Of a stretch of DNA of 5,822 nt, positions 1 through 5,822 are shown one piece after another (positions within the stretch are counted from its first letter, which is position 1; every line of letters begins with the position of its first letter). Where the stretch lies: positions 1 to 5,822 of the forward strand of contig CADCUA010000570.1 in assembly GCA_902805755.1 (NCBI GenBank). Reading direction: 5' to 3'. Below the pieces are notes generated by a model that was not told the origin of the DNA, searched no databases, and saw nothing but the letters and a program-made list of their open reading frames with translations. A program made the position numbers and the translations under genes. This DNA is from an uncultured Lysobacter sp. (GTDB taxonomy: Bacteria; Pseudomonadota; Gammaproteobacteria; Xanthomonadales; Xanthomonadaceae).

Positions 1-591
1 GTAGAACGTGTCGAGCACGTTCGTCACCCAGTCGCGCATCGCTTCGTTGAGCGCGTCCTTGAGCGTCGCCGATCCGCTGGTCACGGGCACGACGGTCGCG
101 CCCAGCAGCTTCATGCGGTAGACGTTGATCTTCTGGCGCTCGATGTCGGTCGCGCCCATGTACACGACGCACTCCAGGCCCAGGCGCGCGGCAACCGTGG
201 CCGATGCAACACCATGCTGGCCTGCACCGGTCTCGGCAATGATGCGGGGCTTGCCCATCCGCGACGCCAGCAGTGCCTGGCCGATCGTGTTGTTGATCTT
301 GTGCGCGCCGGTGTGGTTCAGGTCCTCGCGCTTGAGCAGGATGCGAGCGCCGCCGACTTCGTCGCTCAGGCGCTCGGCGTGATAGATCGGGCTTGGGCGA
401 CCGACGTAATGTGCAAGGTCGCGCTCGAATTCCGCAATGAATGCAGGATCCACGCGCGCCGCGTCGTACGCGGCCGCAAGTTCCTGCAGCGGACCGATCA
501 GTGTCTCGGCGACGAACCGGCCGCCGAATCGGCCGAAGTGACCGGACGCATCCGGGAAGGCATGGAAATCGGTGGGAGCTTCGAGAGTCAT
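1..591 (-). CDS. trpB: Tryptophan synthase beta chain, 5' half (runs off the window)
   Basis: The product is the beta subunit of tryptophan synthase, the cytoplasmic PLP enzyme that condenses indole with L-serine to give L-tryptophan, working as an alpha2-beta2 complex with TrpA. The visible 197 residues are about half of the usual ~400. They show [15 protein letters not shown] (17-31), the [15 protein letters not shown] block (87-101) with PLP Schiff-base lysine K98, and the [11 protein letters not shown] loop (119-129) with E120 in the place of the catalytic glutamate. The frame is open to base 1, so the 3' end lies outside the window and the gene is not broken here. The ATG at 591 gives the [15 protein letters not shown]-terminus expected from xanthomonad homologues. 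No good Shine-Dalgarno precedes it. An in-frame GTG at 609 (codon 609-607) would add six residues, and a TAA at 642-640 closes the frame. A 157-bp gap separates it from trpF, so it may have its own promoter. Confidence 0.96.
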   Translation of the reverse strand, partial: MTLEAPTDFHAFPDASGHFGRFGGRFVAETLIGPLQELAAAYDAARVDPAFIAEFERDLAHYVGRPSPIYHAERLSDEVGGARILLKREDLNHTGAHKINNTIGQALLASRMGKPRIIAETGAGQHGVASATVAARLGLECVVYMGATDIERQKINVYRMKLLGATVVPVTSGSATLKDALNEAMRDWVTNVLDTFY

Positions 592-611
592 GCGGACGGA
601 TCGATGCACTT

Positions 612-628
612 CGCCGACGATCGCGGCG
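612..628 (-). promoter_or_regulatory. Weak GC hairpin in the trpB leader
   Basis: CGCCG (612-616) is complementary to CGGCG (624-628) across a 7-nt loop, giving a 5-bp stem that ends 20 nt before the trpB ATG. No T-run follows on the minus strand, so it is not an intrinsic terminator. A stem this short is common by chance in such GC-rich DNA. It is listed because stronger hairpins sit at nearly the same distance before fimV and asd. Confidence 0.2.
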
Positions 629-636
629 TGGGCGCC

Positions 637-642
637 AGTTTA
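637..642 (-). promoter_or_regulatory. Possible trpB promoter -10 element
   Basis: On the minus strand TAAACT (642-637) matches four of six positions of the sigma-70 -10 consensus and lies 45 nt before the trpB ATG. No recognisable -35 hexamer lies 16-18 bp upstream (GCATTC at 17 bp), and there is no extended -10 TG. The 157-bp gap after trpF is the only reason to look for a promoter here. This is a guess from position and one hexamer. Confidence 0.2.
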
Positions 643-692
643 GGCGAAAGCCCGCTTCGGAATGCGGCGCGCCTTAGTCCGTCTGGAAATCA

Positions 693-718
693 GCCGGCCC
701 TGCAAAGAGGCAACCGGC
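693..718 (-). other. Imperfect hairpin downstream of trpF
   Basis: On the minus strand GCCGG (718-714) pairs with CCGGC (697-693). The pairing can continue through two G-U pairs and a 2-nt bulge to GC/GC, closing a CTCTTT loop. The structure starts about 30 nt after the trpF stop codon (751-749). The bases that follow are TGATTTCC rather than a T-run, so an intrinsic terminator is doubtful; a Rho-linked 3' end or a processing structure is possible. No short ORF rich in Trp codons lies in this gap, so a classical trp attenuator is not supported. Confidence 0.25.
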
Positions 719-748
719 GTCCTTACGGCTGGTGAATCGGTGGATCGC

Positions 749-1405
749 TCAGTCCACGTGGCAGTCCGCGCGCCGGACTTCCTCGACGAAGCGGCGCATG
801 CGATCGCCATCCTTGACGCCGGCCGATGTCTCGATACCGCTGGACACGTCCACGCCCCACGGCATGGTTTTGCAGATCGCGTCGAATACGTTGTCCTGGC
901 TGAGCCCGCCTGCAAGCACGAACGGCTTGTACATATTCGCCGGGACGCGGGTCCAGTCGAACGTGCGCCCGCTGCCGCCGCCCTCGCCCTTGCCATGGCT
1001 GTCGAACAAAAATCCCGCAGCGCCCGGAAAACGCCGGTGCAGGCCCATCGCGTCGTCGGCGCTGATTCCATCGCCCATCGGCACCGCCTTCATGTAAGGC
1101 ACGCCGAATCCGCGACAGAACGCATCGTCCTCATCGCCATGGAACTGCAGGAGGCTCGGCCGCACCTGGCGAACCACCTCGCGCACTTCCTCAAGCGGAT
1201 TGTTCATGAAAAGCGCCACCGCATCGACGAGCGGTGCCAGTGCATGGCGCATCGCGCGGGCTTCCTCGGCCTTCAGCTTGCGCGGGCTGGACTCGGCGAA
1301 CACGAACCCGACCGCGTCGACGCCGAGCTCGCTTGCGAGCCGCACGTCGCCGGGGCGGGTCAAGCCACAGAACTTGATGCGGGTGCGGAAAGGGGTTCGA
1401 CTCAC
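749..1405 (-). CDS. trpF: Phosphoribosylanthranilate isomerase
   Basis: TrpF is a cytoplasmic TIM-barrel enzyme that converts N-(5'-phosphoribosyl)anthranilate to the CdRP intermediate of tryptophan synthesis by an Amadori rearrangement. The 218 residues match a stand-alone TrpF rather than a TrpC-TrpF fusion. Visible marks are [11 protein letters not shown] (10-20) with catalytic C13, [20 protein letters not shown] (132-151) with catalytic acid D135 and the glycine-rich phosphate loop, LAGGLS (164-169), and [16 protein letters not shown] (184-199), the second phosphate-binding strand. The start is the GTG at 1405: its first bases overlap the truA stop as GTGA, and GAGGTG lies 5 nt upstream. 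The frame stays open back into truA, but any start there would add a non-homologous arginine-rich extension. Translation is probably coupled to truA. Confidence 0.95.
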   Translation of the reverse strand: MSRTPFRTRIKFCGLTRPGDVRLASELGVDAVGFVFAESSPRKLKAEEARAMRHALAPLVDAVALFMNNPLEEVREVVRQVRPSLLQFHGDEDDAFCRGFGVPYMKAVPMGDGISADDAMGLHRRFPGAAGFLFDSHGKGEGGGSGRTFDWTRVPANMYKPFVLAGGLSQDNVFDAICKTMPWGVDVSSGIETSAGVKDGDRMRRFVEEVRRADCHVD

Positions 1406-2229
1406 AAGGTCACCTCGGCCGGAAGTCGCCATTGGGCGGGATACCGCGGGCCAACAAAAACAAGACCCGCGGATGGCGCGGTGGGCCCGGCCACCGTCCG
1501 GTCGCGGCCGGCAAGCAGTTCGCCGATCCACGCCTCGCGCTGCTCGCCGCGCCCCACCATGAGCAGGCTTCCGACGATATTGCGGACCATGTGATGGAGG
1601 AATGCATTGGCCTGCACCTCGACCTCCACGATGTCGTCCTCGCGCCCGACATGGATGTACTGCAGCTCGCGCCGCGCATGCGCAGCCTGGCAGTGCACGG
1701 TACGGAACGCTGAAAAATCATTCTCGCCCAGCAGCAACTGCGCGGCGCGGTGCATAGCCTGTGCGTCGAGAGGGCGACGTTCCCAGCTGAGGTACTGGCG
1801 ATTCAGTGCAGGACGCACGGCTCGATTAAGAATGCGATAGCGATAACGCCGCGCTCGTGCACTGAAGCGCGCATGGAACTGCCCATCGACAGGTACGCAC
1901 CAGCGCACGCACACATCGGACGGCAACCGCGAGGTGGCGCCCAGCACCCACCCGCGGAGATCACGTTCGACAGGGCTGTCGAAATGCACGACCTGACCCG
2001 ATGCGTGCACACCCGCGTCGGTGCGCCCCGCACACACGGTGTCGATGCGAGTGCCTGCGACGAACGTGAGCGCCTCCTCGAGCGCCGCCTGCACGGTCGG
2101 CTCGCCGCGCAGGTCCGGCTCGCCTGCGCGATTGAGTCGTTGCCAGCCGGAGAAGTTGCTTCCGTCGTACTCGACCGCCAATGCGTAACGCTGCACAGGC
2201 GGCGCGTCGGCCGCCGCGGCTGCTGTCAT
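1402..2229 (-). CDS. truA: tRNA pseudouridine(38-40) synthase TruA
   Basis: TruA converts uridines 38, 39 and 40 in the anticodon stem-loop of many tRNAs to pseudouridine and acts as a cytoplasmic homodimer. The 275 residues are close to the family length. They begin with a short Ala-rich leader, then [17 protein letters not shown] (14-30), the [11 protein letters not shown] motif (67-77) with catalytic aspartate D71, RRYRYRI (127-133), GENDFSAFR (168-176), [11 protein letters not shown] (210-220) and [13 protein letters not shown] (247-259). All are TruA hallmarks, and nothing is missing. The ATG at 2229 overlaps the fimV stop as ATGA with no clear Shine-Dalgarno of its own, so translation is probably coupled to fimV. 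Its stop codon in turn overlaps the trpF start. The fimV-truA-trpF neighbourhood is shared, as I recall, with Pseudomonas. Confidence 0.97.
   Translation of the reverse strand: MTAAAAADAPPVQRYALAVEYDGSNFSGWQRLNRAGEPDLRGEPTVQAALEEALTFVAGTRIDTVCAGRTDAGVHASGQVVHFDSPVERDLRGWVLGATSRLPSDVCVRWCVPVDGQFHARFSARARRYRYRILNRAVRPALNRQYLSWERRPLDAQAMHRAAQLLLGENDFSAFRTVHCQAAHARRELQYIHVGREDDIVEVEVQANAFLHHMVRNIVGSLLMVGRGEQREAWIGELLAGRDRTVAGPTAPSAGLVFVGPRYPAQWRLPAEVTL
1411..1416 (-). promoter_or_regulatory. Shine-Dalgarno site of trpF, inside truA
   Basis: GAGGTG on the minus strand is a strong match to the 16S rRNA anti-SD and lies 5 nt before the trpF GTG at 1405. It sits within the last codons of truA (E-V-T-L-stop) and fixes the trpF start. 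With the GTGA stop/start overlap it suggests both re-initiation and fresh loading at trpF. Confidence 0.8.
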
Positions 2230-4214
2230 TGCGGGTCGAGGCCGCGCAGCAGGCGGATGGCCTGTTGGCGCGAGGCATGGTCGCCGGTGACCGCGACCTC
2301 GCCGAGCAACTGGCGCGCGCTTTCGTGATCGCCGAGTTCCAGGTACGCCTGCGCGAGTTCGATGCGCTCGTTGACGGGAGCCGAAACAGGCGCGGGTGTG
2401 TCGGCCGTCGGCGCCACGGGACGCAGCGTAGGCGGAATCGCAGCTGCAGGCTGCGGCTCCTCGTCTATCGGCCGCGCATCGATCGGAGCTGCGGGTGTCG
2501 GCTCAGACGCGACGGAATCGGGCATGACCAGCCGCGCAGGGGGTTCTGCGATCAGCGACGCAACGGCCGGCGAAGGCGACGGAGGCGTTTCCAGGACCGA
2601 CTTCGTAGGCTGACGCGTTGACGCAGCCGGAGCATCGGCTGCGACGTGAGGTGGCGCCGCTGCCGTCGGCGCTACCTGCGCAGCGTGCGAGGACGCGATT
2701 GGCGCCAGCGCGCCTGTCTCATCGGCCTCCCCCGCCTTGACGACCAGCAGGTCTTCATCCGGGCCCGACGGATCGCGTAACGGGAATGCCGCTGCGAGAT
2801 CGGAGGTCGATGCCGTGGCGGGCGCGCGGAACACCGGCTGCGCGGCGGATCTGCGGCGCGTCCACCAGCCGCCGAGCAGAAGCGCGAGAAGCGCCACGCC
2901 ACCAAGCAACCATGGCAGCCCGGAGTCCCGCGCGGGTCCGGGATCCGGCGCCGCCGCAGCTGGATTGGCGGGCTGACCTGTCGTCGCAAGACGTTGCTGG
3001 GCCGCCGCGAGCTCGCTGTCCTTCAGCGCCACCAGTCGCTGCTGATCGGCCTGGAGCTTCTCCAGCTCGGCGATCCGGCCCTTGAGTTCCTGCAATTCCG
3101 CATCGCGCGCCGCCAGTGCCTCGCGCGATTCCTGCAATTCCTGTCGAAGCATCTGACCCTCACCGCCGGCTTCGATGCCGGACTGTGTTCCCGCGCGATT
3201 GGCCCGGCTGGCGGCCGGAGGTGCGATTTCGAGGCGTGCGTCCGCCCGTTGCGATGGCTTCGTACTTGACGCAGTGGGCGCAGGCGCACGACGCGGCCCC
3301 GGTGTTGGCGCTGCAGCCGGCGCTGCTGCAGCCGGCGCTGCGGTTTCCTGCACGGCCGATGCAGCCACCGCCCGACGGGCCTGCCGCCATTGCCGCATGC
3401 GTTCGCGAACGACTTCCGCCGCCTGCGATGCGTCGACGGCCGCGACGTCCGAAGTGGCCGGCACGCGAAGCACCGCGCCCTGCTTCAGCTGGTTGATGTC
3501 GCCGCCGATGAACGCGTCGGGATTCGCGCGCAGCAGCGCAACCATGGCCTGGTCGAGCGTATTGCCCTCGACGAGGCCGACGCGCGCTGCGATTTTCGAT
3601 AACGAGTCGCCACGACGCACCGGACCGTATTCGGACGGACCACCCGCAGGTGCCTGCGATCCGGCATCCGCGTTTGCGCCCGCCTGCGGTTGCTCCGCTG
3701 CGTCGCCAGCGGGCGATCCAGCTGCCTGCGCCGGCCGTTCGATGACATTCGAAGGCGCAGGAAGCGGGGCCTGGATCGGCGGCTGCACCGGCGCCGCGAC
3801 GGCACGCGGCGCATCCACGAGCGCCGAATATTCGCGGACCAGTCGTCCCTGCCCCCAGTCCACCTCGACCAGGAACGTCAGCAGCGGCTCGTTGACCGGC
3901 TCCTGCGTGGTGACGCGGATCACCGGCCGGCCCGCGCGGTTCGTGCCGACGGTGAATTCCAGGTCCGCCGCCGCACCGACGGGCGACCGCAGGCCGATCC
4001 GCGCGAAGGTCTCCGGGGACGCTAGGCGCGCCTGCAGGAACTCAAGCTCGGCCGGATCGTTGCTGATGACGGGGATTTCTGCCAGCAGCGGCTGCCCGGC
4101 GCCCGAACGCACTTCGATCTGCCCCAGGCCGAGTGCCGCCGCGGTGCTGCTCGCGAGTGCGAGCGCGGCCGACAGGGCCAATCTCAGCGATGGGTGCCGC
4201 ATCGAATGCTTCAC
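2226..4214 (-). CDS. fimV: FimV/HubP-family polar scaffold protein
   Basis: FimV proteins are inner-membrane, peptidoglycan-binding scaffolds that organise cell-pole complexes and support type IV pilus assembly and twitching. The 662 residues show a signal peptide (1 to about 27, [16 protein letters not shown] before LGLGQIEV), the conserved FimV N-terminal domain (28-133), a Pro/Ala linker, a LysM domain (196-252, from [17 protein letters not shown] to VLRVP), a second Ala/Pro linker, and a coiled coil (354-412). One membrane helix (433-451, [19 protein letters not shown]) is followed by RRR as cytoplasmic anchor. A Pro/Ala-rich cytoplasmic region leads to the FimV C-terminal TPR-like motif (614-659, with [18 protein letters not shown]). 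The start is the GTG at 4214 with AAGGA 6 nt upstream; the ATG at codon 5 (4202) has no Shine-Dalgarno. It is shorter than Pseudomonas aeruginosa FimV (about 919 residues). Its stop overlaps truA, and a strong hairpin precedes it. Confidence 0.93.
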   Translation of the reverse strand: MKHSMRHPSLRLALSAALALASSTAAALGLGQIEVRSGAGQPLLAEIPVISNDPAELEFLQARLASPETFARIGLRSPVGAAADLEFTVGTNRAGRPVIRVTTQEPVNEPLLTFLVEVDWGQGRLVREYSALVDAPRAVAAPVQPPIQAPLPAPSNVIERPAQAAGSPAGDAAEQPQAGANADAGSQAPAGGPSEYGPVRRGDSLSKIAARVGLVEGNTLDQAMVALLRANPDAFIGGDINQLKQGAVLRVPATSDVAAVDASQAAEVVRERMRQWRQARRAVAASAVQETAAPAAAAPAAAPTPGPRRAPAPTASSTKPSQRADARLEIAPPAASRANRAGTQSGIEAGGEGQMLRQELQESREALAARDAELQELKGRIAELEKLQADQQRLVALKDSELAAAQQRLATTGQPANPAAAAPDPGPARDSGLPWLLGGVALLALLLGGWWTRRRSAAQPVFRAPATASTSDLAAAFPLRDPSGPDEDLLVVKAGEADETGALAPIASSHAAQVAPTAAAPPHVAADAPAASTRQPTKSVLETPPSPSPAVASLIAEPPARLVMPDSVASEPTPAAPIDARPIDEEPQPAAAIPPTLRPVAPTADTPAPVSAPVNERIELAQAYLELGDHESARQLLGEVAVTGDHASRQQAIRLLRGLDPQ
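3310..3341. repeat. 15-bp tandem repeat inside fimV (two copies plus 2 bp)
   Basis: GCTGCAGCCGGCGCT on the plus strand occurs twice head to tail (3310-3324 and 3325-3339), followed by two bases of a third unit. Being a multiple of three, it only lengthens the Ala/Pro linker between the LysM domain and the coiled coil (around residues 292-302) in five-residue steps. It is probably a slippage product in low-complexity coding DNA. Confidence 0.75.
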
Positions 4215-4220
4215 TGCATG

Positions 4221-4225
4221 TCCTT
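4221..4225 (-). promoter_or_regulatory. Shine-Dalgarno site of fimV
   Basis: AAGGA on the minus strand lies 6 nt before the GTG at 4214, a good distance. It supports GTG over the in-frame ATG at 4202, which has no purine-rich stretch at the right place. It lies between the start codon and the strong hairpin at 4235-4268. Confidence 0.65.
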
Positions 4226-4234
4226 GGAGATGTC

Positions 4235-4268
4235 CCCTGTGGCCGCGACTCTAGCCGCGGCCACAGGG
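4235..4268 (-). promoter_or_regulatory. Perfect 13-bp inverted repeat between asd and fimV
   Basis: CCCTGTGGCCGCG (4235-4247) and CGCGGCCACAGGG (4256-4268) are exact reverse complements around an 8-nt spacer. The repeat fills about half of the 74-bp asd-fimV gap, starting 20 nt after the asd stop codon (4291-4289) and ending 20 nt before the fimV GTG. As RNA it would form a very stable GC-rich stem-loop. The bases after it on the minus strand (GACATCTCC) are not a T-run, so it is not a standard Rho-independent terminator. It may be a partial terminator or mRNA-stability element that lowers fimV output relative to asd, an RNA structure gating the fimV ribosome site, or a dyad bound by a protein. 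The structure is certain; its role is inferred. Confidence 0.85.
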
Positions 4269-4288
4269 CGCACGCAATGCGACGAAGT

Positions 4289-5305
4289 TCAGCGTTCGGC
4301 GATTACGAGTTCGGCGAGCTGCACCGCGTTCAGCGCTGCGCCCTTGCGGATGTTGTCCGCCACCACCCACAGCGAGAGCCCGCGCGGATGCGAGATGTCC
4401 TCGCGGATGCGGCCCACGTACACCGGGTCGCTTCCCGACGCGTGCGTCACCGCCGTCGGATAGCCGCCCGCGACCTGCTCGTCGACCACCTCGATGCCCG
4501 GCGCCTGCGCCAGCAGCTCGCGTGCGCGTTCGGCCGTGATCTTGTCGCGGGTCTCGATGTGCACCGCCTCGGAATGGCCGTAGAACACCGGCACACGCAC
4601 GACCGTCGCGTTCACGCCGATCGATGCGTCGCCGAGGATCTTGCGGGTTTCCCAGACGAGCTTCATCTCCTCGGTGGTGTAACCGTTGTCGGTGAAGTCG
4701 CCGCCGTGCGGGATCACGTTGAATGCGATCTGCACCGGGTAGACCTGCGGATCCGGACTCTGGAAGTTCAGCAGCGCCGCGGTCTGGCGACCGAGTTCCT
4801 CGAGCGCCTTGCGGCCGGTACCCGACACCGACTGGTAGGTCGCGACATTGATGCGCTCGATGCCGACCTCGCGGTGGATGGGCGCGAGCGCGGTGAGCAT
4901 CTGCATCGTCGAGCAGTTCGGGTTCGCGATGATGCCGCGCGGACGGTTGCGCACCTGTTCGGGGTTCACTTCGGACACGACGAGCGGGACGTCGTCGTCG
5001 TTGCGGAACGCCGAGGAGTTGTCGATCACCACGGCGCCGGCGGCGGCGAACTTCGGCGCGTATTCCTTCGACACGCTACCGCCCGCCGAGAACAGCGCGA
5101 TGTCCACGCCGGTCGGGTCGAACGTTGCGAGATCCTGCACCACGAGCTGTCGATTACCGAATGACACCTTGCCGCCCGCCGAACGCGTGCTCGCGAGGAC
5201 GTGGAGTTCGCCGATCGGAAAGCCGCGCTCGAGCAGGACGCTGAGCATCACTTCGCCGACTGCACCGGTCGCGCCGACGACGGCGACATTGAATTGCTGG
5301 GACAT
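4289..5305 (-). CDS. asd: Aspartate-semialdehyde dehydrogenase
   Basis: This enzyme reduces beta-aspartyl phosphate to L-aspartate semialdehyde with NADPH in the cytoplasm, the branch point to lysine/diaminopimelate, threonine and methionine. The 338 residues are the shorter ASADH type rather than the ~367-residue E. coli type. It shows the Rossmann motif VVGATGAVG (9-17), SAGGSVS (73-79), IANPNCSTMQ (126-135) with nucleophile C131, YQSVSGTG (157-164) with Q158, RVPVFYGHS (237-245) with R237 and H244 spaced like the E. coli active-site pair, and a conserved C-terminal block from GGYPTAVTHASGSDPVYVGR (280-299) to GAALNAVQLAE (322-332). The key residues are present, so it should be active, unlike the related non-catalytic Usg protein. 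The ATG at 5305 has only a weak GGAT 7 nt upstream. It lies 114 bp after aroC and 74 bp before fimV. Confidence 0.96.
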   Translation of the reverse strand: MSQQFNVAVVGATGAVGEVMLSVLLERGFPIGELHVLASTRSAGGKVSFGNRQLVVQDLATFDPTGVDIALFSAGGSVSKEYAPKFAAAGAVVIDNSSAFRNDDDVPLVVSEVNPEQVRNRPRGIIANPNCSTMQMLTALAPIHREVGIERINVATYQSVSGTGRKALEELGRQTAALLNFQSPDPQVYPVQIAFNVIPHGGDFTDNGYTTEEMKLVWETRKILGDASIGVNATVVRVPVFYGHSEAVHIETRDKITAERARELLAQAPGIEVVDEQVAGGYPTAVTHASGSDPVYVGRIREDISHPRGLSLWVVADNIRKGAALNAVQLAELVIAER

Positions 5306-5327
5306 GTTCTGGATCCGTCTTGAGGTT

Positions 5328-5349
5328 GCGGCGCCGATCGGGCAGCCGC
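5328..5349 (-). promoter_or_regulatory. 8-bp hairpin in the asd leader
   Basis: GCGGC (5328-5332) pairs with GCCGC (5345-5349), and the inner GCC (5333-5335) pairs with GGC (5341-5343). One unpaired base (5344) lies on one arm, and the loop is GATCG. The stem ends 22 nt before the asd ATG. AACCTCAAG follows it on the minus strand, so no T-run marks a terminator. It is a possible leader structure; chance in GC-rich DNA cannot be excluded. Confidence 0.4.
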
Positions 5350-5419
5350 AGAAGATGAGAAGGCGCTACAGCGGCGCAGTCGCGCAACATCGCCCACAGG
5401 CGAGCGCGGCGGCTGGCCG

Positions 5420-5822
5420 CTATCGTTTCCCGGCCGGTTCGCTGCCCTCGCCCGCCGGCACACGTGGCAGGATCGCGCCCACGTCGCCGCATTGCGCGCG
5501 GTGACGCAGCGCCTGGTCCATCAGCACCAGCGCGACCATCGCCTCGCAGATCGGGGTGGCGCGGATGCCGACGCAGGGATCGTGGCGGCCGGTGGTCACC
5601 AGCTCGACCGTGTTGCCATGGATGTCGAGGCTGTCAGCCGGCAGACGCAGGCTCGACGTGGGCTTGAATGCAACCGAACAGCGCAGCGACTGGCCCGTGC
5701 TGATGCCGCCCAGAATGCCGCCCGCGTGGTTGGATGCGAAGCCATCGGCGCCCATGAGGTCGCGGTGCTCGCTGCCCTTCTGCGCGACCACGGCAAAGCC
5801 ATCGCCGATTTCCACGCCCTTG
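5420..5822 (-). CDS. aroC: Chorismate synthase, C-terminal third (cut by the window edge)
   Basis: Chorismate synthase performs the last shikimate-pathway step, the anti-1,4-elimination of phosphate from EPSP to chorismate, using reduced FMN. The visible 133 residues begin at KGVEIGDGF and carry the family's conserved C-terminal blocks: [25 protein letters not shown], and [18 protein letters not shown] followed by [19 protein letters not shown]. The reading frame continues past base 5822, so the true start lies outside. The GTG at 5815 is an internal valine codon (KGVEIGDG), not a start. The gene ends with TAG (5422-5420), after a short, non-conserved Gly/Pro/Arg tail. The product's chorismate feeds tryptophan synthesis, to which trpF and trpB downstream belong, but unrelated genes lie between them. 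No convincing terminator follows the stop codon. Confidence 0.95.
   Translation of the reverse strand, partial: KGVEIGDGFAVVAQKGSEHRDLMGADGFASNHAGGILGGISTGQSLRCSVAFKPTSSLRLPADSLDIHGNTVELVTTGRHDPCVGIRATPICEAMVALVLMDQALRHRAQCGDVGAILPRVPAGEGSEPAGKR

Noticed and set aside
214..735. 173-codon plus-strand ORF opposite trpB
   Set aside because: It lies opposite the conserved trpB reading frame, which is open to the window edge and has every catalytic motif.
749..1531. Longer trpF starting at 1531
   Set aside because: The extra 42 residues lie inside truA, are Arg/Pro-rich and not TrpF-like. The GTG at 1405 has a strong Shine-Dalgarno and a coupled overlap.
662..1594. 310-codon plus-strand ORF opposite trpF
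   Set aside because: It is a shadow of trpF and the end of truA, with a low-complexity Ala/Arg/His composition.
4211..4219. Two-codon ORF ATG-CAG-TGA ending on the fimV start
   Set aside because: The AAGGA site is only 1 nt from this ATG but 6 nt from the fimV GTG, so initiation at the ATG is unlikely. Such a short ORF is expected by chance.
3175..4254. 359-codon plus-strand ORF opposite fimV
   Set aside because: It is antisense to a well-supported fimV, is very rich in Ala/Arg/Ser, has no recognisable motif, and is expected from GC-rich codon bias on the other strand.
4133..5164. 343-codon plus-strand ORF opposite asd
   Set aside because: The His/Arg-rich translation has no recognisable domain, and the real product on the minus strand is unambiguous. 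It is a shadow of asd codon usage.
5306..5419. Terminator or promoter in the aroC-asd gap
   Set aside because: A 4-bp GCGC stem followed by a pyrimidine stretch and a 4-bp stem at the aroC stop are too weak for a terminator. No hexamer pair with proper spacing resembles a sigma-70 promoter. Only the 8-bp hairpin at 5328-5349 was kept.
5420..5815. A complete 131-residue gene starting at 5815
   Set aside because: The GTG at 5815 is the internal valine of KGVEIGDG in chorismate synthase, and the frame continues beyond the window.

Overview
The window is a dense block of conserved chromosomal housekeeping genes, all on the minus strand, from a GC-rich gammaproteobacterium. The protein sequences and the order aroC - asd - fimV - truA - trpF - trpB fit the Xanthomonadales (Lysobacter/Luteimonas/Xanthomonas type). 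In Pseudomonas, as I recall, the equivalent block runs asd - usg-like asd - fimV - truA - trpF - accD, so trpB directly after trpF is the Xanthomonadales arrangement. This placement rests on remembered sequences and gene orders, not on a search.

In the direction of transcription (high to low coordinates) the layout is: the 3' third of aroC (chorismate synthase, 5420-5822, cut by the window edge); a 114-bp gap; asd (aspartate-semialdehyde dehydrogenase, 4289-5305); a 74-bp gap holding a perfect 13-bp inverted repeat; fimV (2226-4214); truA (1402-2229), overlapping fimV by ATGA; trpF (749-1405), overlapping truA by GTGA; a 157-bp gap; and the first half of trpB (1-591, running off the window). 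No stretch longer than 300 bases lacks a gene, and every long plus-strand ORF is a shadow of a real minus-strand gene.

Functionally, aroC supplies chorismate, and trpF and trpB act later on the chorismate-to-tryptophan branch. asd makes the branch-point intermediate for lysine/diaminopimelate, threonine and methionine. truA modifies the tRNA anticodon arm. fimV encodes an inner-membrane, peptidoglycan-binding polar scaffold associated with type IV pili. fimV, truA and trpF look translationally coupled, although their products share no pathway.

I see no mobile element, CRISPR array, rRNA or tRNA gene, phage gene or unknown gene. The only clearly non-coding structure is the hairpin between asd and fimV. 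Weaker hairpins lie at a similar distance upstream of asd and trpB. I found no undescribed biological system here, and the findings are modest regulatory or evolutionary points.
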